Assembly (NCBI GenBank): GCA_965199865.1
Contig: CBDATU010000011.1
Span: forward strand, 806,001 to 870,000
DNA: 64,000 bases
Origin: JAPOUP01 sp965199865
GTDB lineage: Bacteria; Pseudomonadota; Alphaproteobacteria; Rhodobacterales; Rhodobacteraceae
Direction: 5' to 3'
Part shown: positions 18,634 to 28,377 of the stretch, piece after piece
Layout of the letters: each line of letters starts with the position of its first letter
How positions within the stretch are numbered: the stretch's first letter is position 1
The notes under the pieces: model-generated
The model's database searches: none
What the model saw: the letters and a program-made list of their open reading frames with translations, nothing else
Told to the model about the DNA's origin: nothing
Program-made: the position numbers and the translations under genes

Positions 18634-19914
18634 ATGTTGAAGCCGGTACATTGGGTGAATTCCGGGCTGAAAAGAGCTTTCCCGGAACTCAGGGTGTTCC
18701 TGCGCTCGGACTCAGATACGAGATTCATCCGCCTGTCGCCGGTGCAGCAGGCAGTCGGATGGGCGGGCTGTGTGTTACTGGTGGGCTGGACGGTAATCGC
18801 CACCGCTGTCCTGCTCACGGACACGATTGGTTCGGGAAAGGCGAGCGATCAGGCCGCTGGGGAGAGGCCCTATCCGGAACGGAGTCCACTTTCCACAGCC
18901 ATGCCCCAGGACCACGAGCGGTTCAGTGCCGCCCAGGAACGGATTTCGACGTTTCATTCAGCGCTGCTGGAATCTGAAAGCCGCCGCCGGGAACTGGAAG
19001 CGGGCTTCGAGGTCATCCAGGCCACACTACGCCGCGCGATCAATGAACGGGATGCCATGCACGAAGCGGGCGGGTCGATGTCCGCATCGACCAGCAACAC
19101 CGACGTCTCCGGCAGCATTCCCTCCCTGTCCATGGAATCGCTGGAATTCCTGACATCGGCGCTTCACCGCGCGGCGGATGACCGTGACGCCCTTAACAGG
19201 GAAGCTGCCGAAGCGAGACGCACCGCTGACATCGCCAGGCACGACCTACTCAATCTAGAAAGAAAGACCGACCGAATCTTCAGCCAGCTGGAAGAGGCCG
19301 TCAGCATCTCGGTGGAGCCGCTTGACAGGATATTCAGTTCCGTGGGCCTGTCGTCCGAAAAGGTTCTCAACACGGTACGCCGCGGCTATTCCGGCAGGGG
19401 TGGCCCACTGACACCACTTAGACTTTCCAGTTACGATCCTCATGCCACCCCCGACACGCTTCGCGCCATAGGCATACTGGAGCGGCTGAACAGTCTAAGC
19501 CTGTACCGCCTTGCGATGGAAAAGATTCCACTGGCAATGCCTGTCAAGGGAAATTTTCACTATACCAGCGGTTTTGGCCCACGATGGGGCCGCTTCCACT
19601 ACGGGCTGGATCTTGCGGCGAAATACGGCAAACCGATTCACGCGACCGCGGACGGTGTCGTGACATTCGCTGGCTGGCGGGGCGATTATGGGCGATTGGT
19701 TCAGATTCAGCACGAATTTGGCATTGAAACGCGCTACGCTCATCTGGCAAAAGTTCGGGTGAAGAAAGGCCAAAGGGTCTCGCACGGCGACAGAATCGGT
19801 GATATGGGGAGTTCAGGCCGTTCAACCGGCACTCATCTTCACTATGAAATCCGAGTCGACGGTAAGGCCATCAACCCAATGATCTACATCAGGGCATCCA
19901 GAAATGTTTTCTAA
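18634..19914 (+). CDS. M23-family metallopeptidase with N-terminal membrane anchor and coiled coil
   Basis: The protein has about 426 residues: a cytoplasmic start, a membrane segment (about residues 33-55, VGWAGCVLLVGWTVIATAV), a periplasmic coiled-coil region (about 90-250, with ERISTFHSALLESESRRREL and AEARRTADIARHDLL) and a C-terminal LytM domain. Zinc ligands and active-site residues are visible in FGPRWGRFHYGLDLAA (H, D), RYAHLAKVRVKKGQ and STGTHLHYEIRVDGK (HxH). Such enzymes cut or regulate cutting of peptidoglycan cross-links. It overlaps the bactofilin gene by 11 bases; M23 peptidase plus bactofilin is a known cell-shape pair. I prefer ATG 18634 (MLKPVHWV) to ATG 18577, which has no usable ribosome site, but this is uncertain. 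Confidence 0.9.
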   Translation: MLKPVHWVNSGLKRAFPELRVFLRSDSDTRFIRLSPVQQAVGWAGCVLLVGWTVIATAVLLTDTIGSGKASDQAAGERPYPERSPLSTAMPQDHERFSAAQERISTFHSALLESESRRRELEAGFEVIQATLRRAINERDAMHEAGGSMSASTSNTDVSGSIPSLSMESLEFLTSALHRAADDRDALNREAAEARRTADIARHDLLNLERKTDRIFSQLEEAVSISVEPLDRIFSSVGLSSEKVLNTVRRGYSGRGGPLTPLRLSSYDPHATPDTLRAIGILERLNSLSLYRLAMEKIPLAMPVKGNFHYTSGFGPRWGRFHYGLDLAAKYGKPIHATADGVVTFAGWRGDYGRLVQIQHEFGIETRYAHLAKVRVKKGQRVSHGDRIGDMGSSGRSTGTHLHYEIRVDGKAINPMIYIRASRNVF

Positions 19915-20461
19915 GAGCAGGATCAACGAACTCAGCAGCAAAGCTGACGACTCTCCCGACAAAAGAATAAAGGCGGCCAGTCCCGCCGCACCAGCGGCAC
20001 CAAAGACAGCCAGTTCGCCGACCAAACCGAAACCATCGGCTTCCGTTCTGTCCGCCGACCTGGTGGTTACCGGCAACCTCAAGACCACCGGAGACATCCA
20101 GATCGAAGGCACGGTCAAGGGTGACATCCACGCGCATCTGCTAACCGTCGGGGAAAAGGCCACGGTTGCAGGCGAAGTGGTTGGCGACGACGTCGTCATA
20201 ACCGGGAGAATCCAGGGCCGCGTGAGGGGGCTGAAGGTGCGACTGACCTCAACCGCACGTGTTGAGGGTGACATCGTCCACAAGACTCTGGCGATAGAAT
20301 CCGGCGCGCATTTCGAAGGCTCGGTAATCCGGAGGGACGATCCCCTCGGCGGCGATGATGCCGGGAACACATCCGCCCCTGCCACTCCGCCCGCGCCAAA
20401 GCAGGCCATGTCAGCCGCCGGGCGGCAACAGGCAGCAAAGGCCACGGCGGTAGGCCGATAA
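19904..20461 (+). CDS. Bactofilin (polymer-forming cytoskeletal protein)
   Basis: This 185-residue protein has the bactofilin layout: a flexible N-terminus rich in Ala, Pro and Lys (residues 1-45), a beta-helical core (about 46-145) with repeating hydrophobic and glycine positions (LVVTGNLKTTGDIQIEGTVK, VGEKATVAGEVVGDDVVITG, ARVEGDIVHKTLAIESGAHF) and a disordered tail. Bactofilins polymerise without nucleotide and act as scaffolds that place peptidoglycan enzymes. The start lies inside the last codons of the M23 peptidase gene (11-base overlap), so expression is translationally coupled and the peptidase is its probable partner. Confidence 0.95.
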   Translation: MFSKSRINELSSKADDSPDKRIKAASPAAPAAPKTASSPTKPKPSASVLSADLVVTGNLKTTGDIQIEGTVKGDIHAHLLTVGEKATVAGEVVGDDVVITGRIQGRVRGLKVRLTSTARVEGDIVHKTLAIESGAHFEGSVIRRDDPLGGDDAGNTSAPATPPAPKQAMSAAGRQQAAKATAVGR

Positions 20462-20555
20462 CCTGGGACCCGTCTGCGGGCTGCACCTTACCGAATCTGG
20501 AGTGAACCGCGGGCGAGAGGTCCAGCGGGTCTGTGCCTGTCCGGGTCGTGACGGT

Positions 20556-20582
20556 TGCCTGGCCACGTAATGAGGCCAGGCA
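20556..20582. terminator. Hairpin between convergent genes, possible bidirectional terminator
   Basis: TGCCTGGCC and GGCCAGGCA form a perfect nine-pair stem around a nine-base loop. It lies about 95 bases after the bactofilin stop and about 140 bases beyond the DUF2189 stop, between convergent genes. No T tract follows on either strand, so it may instead be an RNA-stabilising end. Confidence 0.55.
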
Positions 20583-20720
20583 GTAAGGCCGATTCCGGTC
20601 TGCCCTGAATGTAGTCTGGGTGGCGGCCACAATCCCATCCCCAGTCCGAAGCGCGGCACCCCTGGAGCGAACACCGACCCGCCGATATGGGCACGACGGT
20701 CGTATCCTGCCAATTCGACT

Positions 20721-21506
20721 TCAGTCCTGGTCGCAGAGTGCCCGCCTGTAAAGATGCCATGTCGCATGTCCGAGAACGGGAAGAACCACCAGAAGTCCCA
20801 GAAAGAACGGCAGCATCCCGACGAACAGGAGAACCGCAACCGAAAGTGCCCAGACAGCCATCACCAACGGATTCCTCCGCACCACTGCCATACTGAGCAG
20901 CATCGCGGTTACGAAATCCACTTCCCTGTCCAACAGCAGCGGCAGGCTCACAACGGTCAGTGAAAACAGGACGAACGCGAACACGCCTCCTACGGCAAAC
21001 TCCGTTACGATCATCGCCAGCCCGGTCGGTGTCAGGTAGATGTCCAGCGAAGTGGTGGGGTTGGTCATCGTACCCGGTCCCATGAAAAGCGCGAAGATCA
21101 TATGCGCCAGAAAGGTCCAGAACAGGAAATATATGACGATGATCGCACCTGCCCATGGCAGCTGGCGATCCTTCTCCCGCACCACTACGCCGAGAATTCC
21201 GGCCCAGTTCAGCCTTTCGCCGTTTTCCAGCCGCCGGGAGATCTCGTAAAGCCCCACCGCCGCAAAGGGCGCCACAAGCGGAAAGCCCAGGGAGACTGTC
21301 AGCGTCCAGGCGATCGTACCTGCGCCGAAGTGAATAAGGAGCAGGCCCGCCGCCACGTAGACAGCACTGAAAAAGAAACCATGGACGGGCGCGCGCCTGA
21401 AATCATGCCAACCGGTGCATAAGGAAACCGCCAGATCCCGAATCGTGATCCTTTCGATCCGGGGCAGTTTTGATGGCGGCGCATTCTCCCTGATCGTCAT
21501 GGACAT
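20721..21506 (-). CDS. DUF2189 integral membrane protein
   Basis: This protein of about 261 residues has a short soluble N-terminus with IERITIRDLAVSLCTGWHDF and then six or so hydrophobic segments (for example GFFFSAVYVAAGLLLIHF, FPLVAPFAAVGLYEISRRLE, ALSVAVLLFVGMLPFFLG). The pattern GWxDFRRAP...FFSAVYVAAG followed by PLVAPFAAVGLYEISRRLE is characteristic of the DUF2189 family of inner-membrane proteins, sometimes annotated near cytochrome oxidase genes. Function is unknown. The ATG at 21506 follows a strong GGAGGAGG, so the longer frame starting at 21569 is not used. Confidence 0.85.
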   Translation of the reverse strand: MSMTIRENAPPSKLPRIERITIRDLAVSLCTGWHDFRRAPVHGFFFSAVYVAAGLLLIHFGAGTIAWTLTVSLGFPLVAPFAAVGLYEISRRLENGERLNWAGILGVVVREKDRQLPWAGAIIVIYFLFWTFLAHMIFALFMGPGTMTNPTTSLDIYLTPTGLAMIVTEFAVGGVFAFVLFSLTVVSLPLLLDREVDFVTAMLLSMAVVRRNPLVMAVWALSVAVLLFVGMLPFFLGLLVVLPVLGHATWHLYRRALCDQD

Positions 21507-21710
21507 TCCTCCTCCATCCACATGCCCGAAGCGCAGCGCCCGGATTGCCCGAAGAGAAGACCGGCCCAAGCGGACTAAAGGGTCGGAATGCGGCAGTCCG
21601 CGCCCTATCCTCAGGGCATGACACTCATTCGATGCCGCTGGGGAAGGGATGGAAAACAGGCGGCATGGCGGTCACCTCTTTAAATACTTCCCCAATTCAA
21701 CCTGCCGGTG

Positions 21711-23123
21711 TCAATGCCTGGCTGGACGCGTTCCAGGCCAGTCTGTTGCCACATGATAGGCCTGTGCCAACCGTAGAATCTCCACATCTCCTCCGCGTGG
21801 GCCGAAAACCTGGATGCCCATCGGCAGCCCATGCCCGCCAAACCCGGCAGGCAGCGCGACCGCCGGAAGCCCGATCAGGCTGACCGGAACCGTTACCTCC
21901 ATCCAGCGGTGATAGGTGTCCATCAGATGTCCGGCGACCTCCTTTGGCCAGCTCCAGTCCGCCGGAAAGGGCCAGACCTGTGCGGAAGGCAACACAAGCG
22001 CATCATAGGAGGAAAACAGCTCAGCGCAGCGCCGGAACCAGATCGAGGCAGCGACTGAAGCGCGGTGCACTTCGGTCGCGGAGAATGCCATGCCCCGCTC
22101 TATCTCCCATAGGGCCTCCTCTTTCAGACGCCCGCGGCATTCCGGATCATTCCAGACCGATTCCAGTCTCGCGGCCACCGCCCAGGACCGCAACGTAGTC
22201 CAGCTCTCCCAGATCGCTTCGCGTGGATGCGGCGGGGGCAACGGTTCAACCACGGCTCCAAGTTCCTCGAATGTCTCCAGCGCGGTCTCGCAGATTTCCG
22301 AAATGCCGTTTTCATAGGCATAGGCACCGCCCCAGTCTCCCAGCCAGCCAATTTTCCGCCCGCGGATGTCTGGCACCGCCTGTATCATCGCAGCGTCGAA
22401 ATCCCGTCCCCAGGGCTGCCGCGGATCGGGACCGGCAAGCGTCTGCAGTAAACGGGCGAGATCCAGCGGGTCGCGCGCCATCGGCCCCAATGTCGCCAAC
22501 GGATGCAGAAACAGATCTCCCTGTGGCTCGTCCGGCACCAGTCCGAAGCTCGGACGCATTCCGTATACGTTGTTCCATGCCGCCGGGTTGCGTAGTGAGC
22601 CCATCATATCGGAACCATCAGCCAGGCTCATCATTCCTGCAGCCAGCGCCACTGCCGCCCCGCCGGAGGACCCTCCACAGCTACGGCTGGTATCGTAGGC
22701 ATTCAGGGTCGTGCCATGCACCGGATTGAACGTGTTGGACCCCAGCCCGAATTCCGGTGTGTTGGTCTTGCCGACCAGAATCGCGCCGTCCGCTCTCAGC
22801 CTCGCCGCCAGCAGGTCGTCACTCTCCGGGACGAAATCGGCAAAGACAGGCGAGCCCATGGTGGTCCGGATACCCCGCGTCAGCACGAGATCCTTTACCG
22901 CCATGGGAATGCCATGCAGCCATCCGGACCGCGGCTTTCCGTCAGCCGCGTCAGCCTCCTTCATCAGCGACTCCTCATCACGAAGGCTAACGACCGCGTT
23001 CAGCTTCCCGTTCACCTCCGCGATCCGGTCCAGGGTCGCCCGCATCAGTTCCACTGCCGATACATCACCTTCGGCCAGCATTCCGGACAGTTCCCGAGCC
23101 GAAAGCTCCGTCAAACGAGTCAT
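21711..23123 (-). CDS. Amidase signature family amidohydrolase
   Basis: The protein of about 470 residues has the amidase signature fold with its Ser-cisSer-Lys triad: the lysine in IPMAVKDLV, the cis-serine in LADGSDMMGSLRNPA and the nucleophile in SCGGSSGGAAVALA. The C-terminal part includes PVSLIGLPAVALPAGF and GLPMGIQVFGP. Family members hydrolyse simple amides, acylated amino acids or the glutamine of mischarged tRNA. The gene stands alone rather than with gatB/gatC, and DMMGS differs from the usual DTGGS, so a GatA role is unlikely and the substrate is unknown. The start at 23123 (MTRLTELSARE) follows AGGAGA and leaves 49 bases to prfB. Confidence 0.9.
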   Translation of the reverse strand: MTRLTELSARELSGMLAEGDVSAVELMRATLDRIAEVNGKLNAVVSLRDEESLMKEADAADGKPRSGWLHGIPMAVKDLVLTRGIRTTMGSPVFADFVPESDDLLAARLRADGAILVGKTNTPEFGLGSNTFNPVHGTTLNAYDTSRSCGGSSGGAAVALAAGMMSLADGSDMMGSLRNPAAWNNVYGMRPSFGLVPDEPQGDLFLHPLATLGPMARDPLDLARLLQTLAGPDPRQPWGRDFDAAMIQAVPDIRGRKIGWLGDWGGAYAYENGISEICETALETFEELGAVVEPLPPPHPREAIWESWTTLRSWAVAARLESVWNDPECRGRLKEEALWEIERGMAFSATEVHRASVAASIWFRRCAELFSSYDALVLPSAQVWPFPADWSWPKEVAGHLMDTYHRWMEVTVPVSLIGLPAVALPAGFGGHGLPMGIQVFGPRGGDVEILRLAQAYHVATDWPGTRPARH

Positions 23124-23172
23124 ACCGTCTCCTGTCGAAAAACCCCGACGACCAGGACGCTCCCAAGCGCGG

Positions 23173-24300
23173 TCAGTCGCCCGTGTTCGCGTCAGCCCGA
23201 CTCTTGCCGCTGACATCCAGCGCCAGGGCCGCCGCCATGAAGGCTTCGAGATCGCCGTCAAGTACAGCCTGGGTGTTCGATGTTTCGTATCCGGTGCGCA
23301 GATCCTTCACCATCTGGTAGGGCTGCAGCACATATGAGCGTATCTGATTGCCCCAGCCAGCGTCTCCCTTGGCTTCATGCGCTTCCGATATCGCCGCGTT
23401 CCGCCTGTCAAGCTCACGCTGATAGAGCCGGGACTTCAGAGCCTTCATGGCAATGTCCCGGTTCTGGTGCTGGGACTTCTCGGACGAGGTGACAACAATT
23501 CCCGTTGGCAGATGGGTGATCCGCACCGCGGAATCCGTGGTATTGACATGCTGCCCGCCCGCCCCGGAGGATCTGAAAGTGTCAATTCGGAGATCTGACG
23601 GATTCACCTCGATCTCAATGCCGTCGTCAACCACCGGATAGATCCAGACGGAACAGAAGGAGGTATGCCGTCGCGATGCGGAATCGTAGGGCGATATCCG
23701 CACAAGGCGGTGGACTCCCGATTCCGTCTTGAGCCAACCATAGGCGTTCGGCCCGGAAATCCTGTATGCCGCCGATCTGAAACCTGCTTCATCTCCCGGG
23801 CTGACGGAACGCAGCTCGACCGAGTAACCTTTCCTGTCAGCCCAGCGAAGATACATACGTGCAAGCATTTCAGCCCAGTCGCAGCTTTCCGTTCCTCCCG
23901 CACCAGCGTTTATTTCGAGAAAGGTATCGTTCCCGTCCGCCTCGCCGTTCAGGAGCGCCTCAATCTCCTTCCTGGCAGCATGCACCTCGAGCTTCCTCAG
24001 CGCGTCCTCCGCTTCGCCGACGACCTCGTCATCCCCCTCCATCTCGCCAAGCTCGATCAGTTCAACATTCTCGGCCAGATCCCGTCCGATTCTGTTACAG
24101 GTTTCCAGGGCATCAACCAGCATCTGCCGCTCACGCATCAGTTTCCGCGCCTTGTCCGGGTTACTCCACAGCGCCGGATCCTCGACAAGGGCGTTGAATT
24201 CCTCAAGCCGGAACCCCGCGGTATCGAAGTCCATCCGCTGGCGCAGCAGTGCCAGCGACTTGCCTATGGCATCGACAGTGTTCTGCGTCTCAGCGCGCAT
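23173..24300 (-). CDS. prfB: Peptide chain release factor 2
   Basis: RF2 ends translation at UGA and UAA. The 375-residue protein shows the peptidyl-transferase loop GGQ in SSGAGGQHVNTTDSAVR and the codon-reading loop in HRLVRISPYDSASRRHTSF, where the usual SPF reads SPY. The family start MRAETQNTVDAIGKSL fixes the initiator at 24300; a longer frame to 24456 is not homologous. The frame is continuous, so there is no programmed frameshift of the Escherichia coli type. It follows mrcA with a gap of about 195 bases, an order seen in other alphaproteobacteria. Its presence means in-frame TGA codons elsewhere in the window are real stops. Confidence 0.96.
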   Translation of the reverse strand: MRAETQNTVDAIGKSLALLRQRMDFDTAGFRLEEFNALVEDPALWSNPDKARKLMRERQMLVDALETCNRIGRDLAENVELIELGEMEGDDEVVGEAEDALRKLEVHAARKEIEALLNGEADGNDTFLEINAGAGGTESCDWAEMLARMYLRWADRKGYSVELRSVSPGDEAGFRSAAYRISGPNAYGWLKTESGVHRLVRISPYDSASRRHTSFCSVWIYPVVDDGIEIEVNPSDLRIDTFRSSGAGGQHVNTTDSAVRITHLPTGIVVTSSEKSQHQNRDIAMKALKSRLYQRELDRRNAAISEAHEAKGDAGWGNQIRSYVLQPYQMVKDLRTGYETSNTQAVLDGDLEAFMAAALALDVSGKSRADANTGD

Positions 24301-24494
24301 AATCCGGAAACCCAAAGCTGGAAGGCTGATCAGACCCGGCGTGATACCGGATCCGCCACCCAACGGCAAGCGTTGCGTGCGCCGCCGCCAGAACATCCCC
24401 CACACCGGCCCGGTTCCACGGAATGCATCAGGCCCCCGTGGAGTGACCGGAAACATCCTTCCATCCAGATGAACGGCTCATGGTGGACGTCTGG

Positions 24495-27017
24495 CTAATA
24501 GAGTCCTCCCGAACTCAATGATCCGAAATCCGCGTTCCCATCATCCGTCGCCGATTCGGAACCTTCAGCCGCACTGTCCTCACCGGGCGCGAAAATGGGC
24601 AGATTCGACCCCATCGCAAAACCACCGTCAAACGTCACTCCAAACAGCGCCTCATCATCACCACGGAAATATTCCGCAACAACATGTGGCCCCTCCTCAT
24701 CCTCCTGCAGCCGGGCGCCGGAATATCGGTCGATCTTGATGAATGTCCCTCCGGGCGGCACCTCAAACGCACCACCACCGTATTTCTCCGTCGCCTTCCG
24801 CATGAACTGGTTGAATACCGGTGCGCACATTCCTCCCCCGCTCGCACTCCTACCCATCGGCCGCGGCCGGTCGTATCCGATATAGCACCCTCCAACGATA
24901 TTGCTGGTAAAACCGACGAACCAGACATCCCTGGCTTCATTGGTCGTGCCAGTCTTGCCCGCAACCGGGACTTCAAGATCAATCCGGCCGGACGCGGTTC
25001 CCCGCGTAACCACTCCCTGCATCATTGACGTGAGCTGATAGGCGGTGATGGCATCCATCACACGCTCCCTGTTAGACGTGATCCGTGGCGCCGTTCCTGG
25101 ATCAAGCGCCTCCCGTCCGCAGTCTTCGCAGACGCGCCGATCATGCCGGTAAACGGTTTCACCCCAGCGGTTCTGCACCCGGTCGACCAGTGTCGGCTCC
25201 ACCCGCTCGCCGCCATTGGCGAACATCGCATAGGCCGCCACGATCCGGAATAGCGTGCTCTCCTGACTGCCAAGCGCGTTGGCAAGATAGGGCTTCAGCT
25301 GGTCGTAAACCCCAAACCGCTCGGCATAGGATGCCACGGTCTCCATCCCGACTTCCCGGGCGAGCCGCACGGTCATCAGGTTCCGCGACCGCTCAATGCC
25401 CGTCCGCAGGGGAGTCGGGCCATAGAACCTGTCCGATGCATTCGTCGGCCGCCAGATTTCGGTGCCGGTATCGATACTGATTGGCGCATCGATCACGATG
25501 GTCGCGGGGGAGAACCCACTGTCCAGGGCCGCTGCATAGACAAAGGGTTTGAAGGATGATCCGGGCTGCCGCGTCGCCTGCGTGGCGCGATTGAAGGCGG
25601 ATTTCTGGTAGGAGAAGCCGCCCTGCATGGCCAATACACGGCCAGTGTTCACATCCATTGCCATGAATGCGCCCTGGACTTCGGGAACCTGCCGCAGGGA
25701 CCAGCGCATGGACGAACCGTCATCGTGGGCGATCAGCCGGACATGAACGACATCTCCGACCTCAACAAGGTCACCCGCCGCTTCCGCCTTACGCGCCAGA
25801 GCGCCATTGGCAAGCCGTTTGCGGGTCCATGTCACGTCTTCGGCAAGAATCCAGTGACCTTCCCCATCCTCTGCCACTCCCTCGACGCCAATGCGCGCCG
25901 CTTTCCCGTCCAGACCCAGTACAACCGCCGGGAACCAGCCTTCCATGTCACGCGGCACATCCGCCCTGGCCAGTTCTTCGCGCCAGGTCGCTTCATCCTC
26001 CAGATCCTCTTCTTCAAGCCTCATTCCGGTTCCACGCCAGACACCGACGGCGCGGTCATATTTCTCCAGCGCCTGACGCAGGGCAGCCTCCGCCTCGCCC
26101 TGCAGTTCGGGATCCATCGTGGAACGTATCGACAGACCACCGTTGAAGAACTCCTCTTCGCCGAAGTTTCGGCTGAGCTGCCGGCGAATCTCGTCGGTGA
26201 AATAGCCACGTGGCGGCAGACTGGCCCTGAAGCTTTCATAATCGCCATTCTGGACTGTCAGAAGCGGCGCGGCACTGGCTTCTTCCTGCTCGACCGCGGT
26301 CAGATACCCGTTCTCCCGCATTTCCTTCAGCACGAAGTTTCGCCGTTCAATGGCCGCCTCACGGTTTTTCACCGGATGATAGCTGTAAGGCGCCTTTGGA
26401 TGGATCGCCAGAAACGCGGCCTCCTGAGGGCTCAGCTCCGCCAGCGTCTTGTTGAAATAGGTCTGCGCGGCCGCCGTCGCACCGAAGCTGCGTGCACCAA
26501 GATCGATCTGGTTAAGGTAAAGCGCGAGAATCTCTTCCTTGCTCAATGCCTTCTCAACCCGTGCCGCAAGAATGATTTCCTTGATCTTTCGCTCCACGGT
26601 TCGGTCAGAGGAAAGCAGGAAGATCTTCATGACCTGCTGCGTGATGGTCGAAGCGCCGCGCAGCCGACCGCCAAGCATTGCCTCGACGGCGGCGGCGGCC
26701 ATACCCCGTAAGTCATAACCCTTATGCGAGTAGAAATTCCGATCTTCCGCACTTATGAACGCGTATTTCACCAGATCGGGAAACTCGTCTGGTGGCGTGA
26801 AGAGACGACGTTCCCGCGCGAACTCGTCCACAAGCCGTCCTTCCCCCGAGTAGATTCGGCTTATGGTTGGCGGCGCATATCGTTCCAGCTGCTGCGTGCT
26901 GGGCAGATCACGGCCATAGATCCACAGTACCGCTCCGCAAAGAAATGCGACAAGGATGGCACCATTCATGACCAGTGCGAAGATCGCGCCAAAGAAGGAG
27001 AGAATGAATCGGAGCAT
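24495..27017 (-). CDS. mrcA: Penicillin-binding protein 1A (bifunctional transglycosylase/transpeptidase)
   Basis: This class A PBP of about 840 residues polymerises and cross-links peptidoglycan. From ATG 27017: one membrane anchor (about residues 2-30), the glycosyltransferase domain with catalytic glutamate in FISAEDRNFYSHKGYD and RGASTITQQVMK, an OB-like insert around residues 300-430 (TWTRKRLANGALARK), then the transpeptidase domain with the serine motif QPGSSFKPFVYA, the SRN motif in GIERSRNLMTVRLA and KTGTT. The tail after residue 750 is acidic and low complexity (GEDSAAEGSESATDDGN). The upstream frame to 27119 is not conserved-looking, and the start chosen precedes the hydrophobic anchor (MLRFILSFFG). 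Confidence 0.96.
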   Translation of the reverse strand: MLRFILSFFGAIFALVMNGAILVAFLCGAVLWIYGRDLPSTQQLERYAPPTISRIYSGEGRLVDEFARERRLFTPPDEFPDLVKYAFISAEDRNFYSHKGYDLRGMAAAAVEAMLGGRLRGASTITQQVMKIFLLSSDRTVERKIKEIILAARVEKALSKEEILALYLNQIDLGARSFGATAAAQTYFNKTLAELSPQEAAFLAIHPKAPYSYHPVKNREAAIERRNFVLKEMRENGYLTAVEQEEASAAPLLTVQNGDYESFRASLPPRGYFTDEIRRQLSRNFGEEEFFNGGLSIRSTMDPELQGEAEAALRQALEKYDRAVGVWRGTGMRLEEEDLEDEATWREELARADVPRDMEGWFPAVVLGLDGKAARIGVEGVAEDGEGHWILAEDVTWTRKRLANGALARKAEAAGDLVEVGDVVHVRLIAHDDGSSMRWSLRQVPEVQGAFMAMDVNTGRVLAMQGGFSYQKSAFNRATQATRQPGSSFKPFVYAAALDSGFSPATIVIDAPISIDTGTEIWRPTNASDRFYGPTPLRTGIERSRNLMTVRLAREVGMETVASYAERFGVYDQLKPYLANALGSQESTLFRIVAAYAMFANGGERVEPTLVDRVQNRWGETVYRHDRRVCEDCGREALDPGTAPRITSNRERVMDAITAYQLTSMMQGVVTRGTASGRIDLEVPVAGKTGTTNEARDVWFVGFTSNIVGGCYIGYDRPRPMGRSASGGGMCAPVFNQFMRKATEKYGGGAFEVPPGGTFIKIDRYSGARLQEDEEGPHVVAEYFRGDDEALFGVTFDGGFAMGSNLPIFAPGEDSAAEGSESATDDGNADFGSLSSGGLY

Positions 27018-27237
27018 CAGCCGCCCTTTGCGTACAGGCCGCTTATAGTTGCGCCAGGGCTGCCCGTCAAAACCGCCGCCAGCGCTGGAGCGGCAGGTTC
27101 GCGCCCCTCCGGCGATCACATTCAGGTGAGGGCCACAGCGTCCGGGACGACTCTTCCCACCCCAGCAATGGCGCTACCTCCACCGCATTGGCAGTCGACC
27201 ATTCCGGCAGCCCGTCACGGATTCCCTCAACTTTCAT

Positions 27238-28377
27238 TCAGCGCCTATCCATGAAATCCCGGAGCCGTCCGATCCCTTCCCGAATGTCCTCCGTCGAGCG
27301 TGCATAGGAGAACCGAATCGTCCCCGAACCCCTTCCCTCGTCAAAGTCCAGTCCCGGGGTGACGGCGACGCCAGCCCGGTCAAGTATTTCGGTAGCGAAC
27401 GCCCGGCTGTCTCCCGTCAGGTCGGTGACGTCCGCATAGACATAGAACGCGCCATCCGGAGGGGCGGTTATGGGAAAACCTGCGGCGGAAAGTCCCTCGA
27501 TCATCAACCGCCGATTCTCCGCGTAAACGGAAATGTTCGCCTGAAGCTCGTCCTCACATTCCATAGCCGCCAGCGCCGCGATCTGGCTTACATGCGGTGC
27601 ACAGATGAACATGTTCTGGGCCAGTCGCTCAACCGCCCGGACATGGGATTCGGGAACCACCATCCACCCCACCCGCCAGCCCGTCATGCTGAAGTATTTC
27701 GAGAACGAATTGATCACGTAGGCGTCGTCGCTGATCTCCAGCGCACTGACGGCCGTCCGCTCATACTCGATGCCGTGATAGATCTCGTCGGAAATGACCG
27801 CCGCCCCTCGCTCCGCCGCCGCTGCCAACAGAGCGGACATGGCGCTTCGATCCAGCATGGTTCCGGTTGGATTCGCTGGCGACGCGACCAGGATTCCCAA
27901 CACCCCTTCCACCAGATCTTCCGGCGTTGGCTGAAAGCGGTTTTCCGCTGCCGTTTCCACTGAAACCGGCGCAAGCCCAAGCGCCCGGAGAATCTGCCGA
28001 TAGGAAGGATATCCCGGCGCACCGACACATACCCGATCGCCGCTGTCGAACAGCGCCGTGAATGCGAGAAGAAACGCCCCTGACGAACCAGACGTCACAA
28101 TGACCCTACCAGGGTCAAGGTCGACGCCATGGCGGTCAAGGTAGAGTCTTGCGATGCGTGCCCGCAGTTCCGGCAGGCCCAGCGCCACCGTATAGCCGAG
28201 GGCCTGCATTTCCATTTCGCGAGCGGCCGCGACCCGCGCACCGGCGGGTGCGGGGGTTCCAGGCTGACCCACTTCCATGTGGATTATGTGCCGTCCGGCT
28301 GCCTCCGCCTGTCGGGCCGCTTCCATTACATCCATCACAATGAAAGGATCGACCTCACTTCGCCTTGAGTTCCGCAT
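27238..28377 (-). CDS. Class I/II pyridoxal-phosphate aminotransferase
   Basis: This 379-residue fold-type I PLP enzyme has the aspartate aminotransferase pattern: GYTVALGLPELRARIA, TSGSSGAFLLAF, PANPTGTMLD, SDEIYHGIEYE, the PLP lysine in NSFSKYFSMTGWRVGW and substrate-carboxylate arginine in TIRFSYARS. The GGWR-like SMTGWRVGW context suits aspartate, alanine or aromatic substrates; the exact one cannot be set. It is transcribed divergently from the M48 protease gene with only 57 bases between starts, so the promoters overlap. The same pairing with M48, DsbA, ispG and rodZ occurs in Rhodobacterales genomes, which is synteny evidence from memory. Confidence 0.92.
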   Translation of the reverse strand: MRNSRRSEVDPFIVMDVMEAARQAEAAGRHIIHMEVGQPGTPAPAGARVAAAREMEMQALGYTVALGLPELRARIARLYLDRHGVDLDPGRVIVTSGSSGAFLLAFTALFDSGDRVCVGAPGYPSYRQILRALGLAPVSVETAAENRFQPTPEDLVEGVLGILVASPANPTGTMLDRSAMSALLAAAAERGAAVISDEIYHGIEYERTAVSALEISDDAYVINSFSKYFSMTGWRVGWMVVPESHVRAVERLAQNMFICAPHVSQIAALAAMECEDELQANISVYAENRRLMIEGLSAAGFPITAPPDGAFYVYADVTDLTGDSRAFATEILDRAGVAVTPGLDFDEGRGSGTIRFSYARSTEDIREGIGRLRDFMDRR

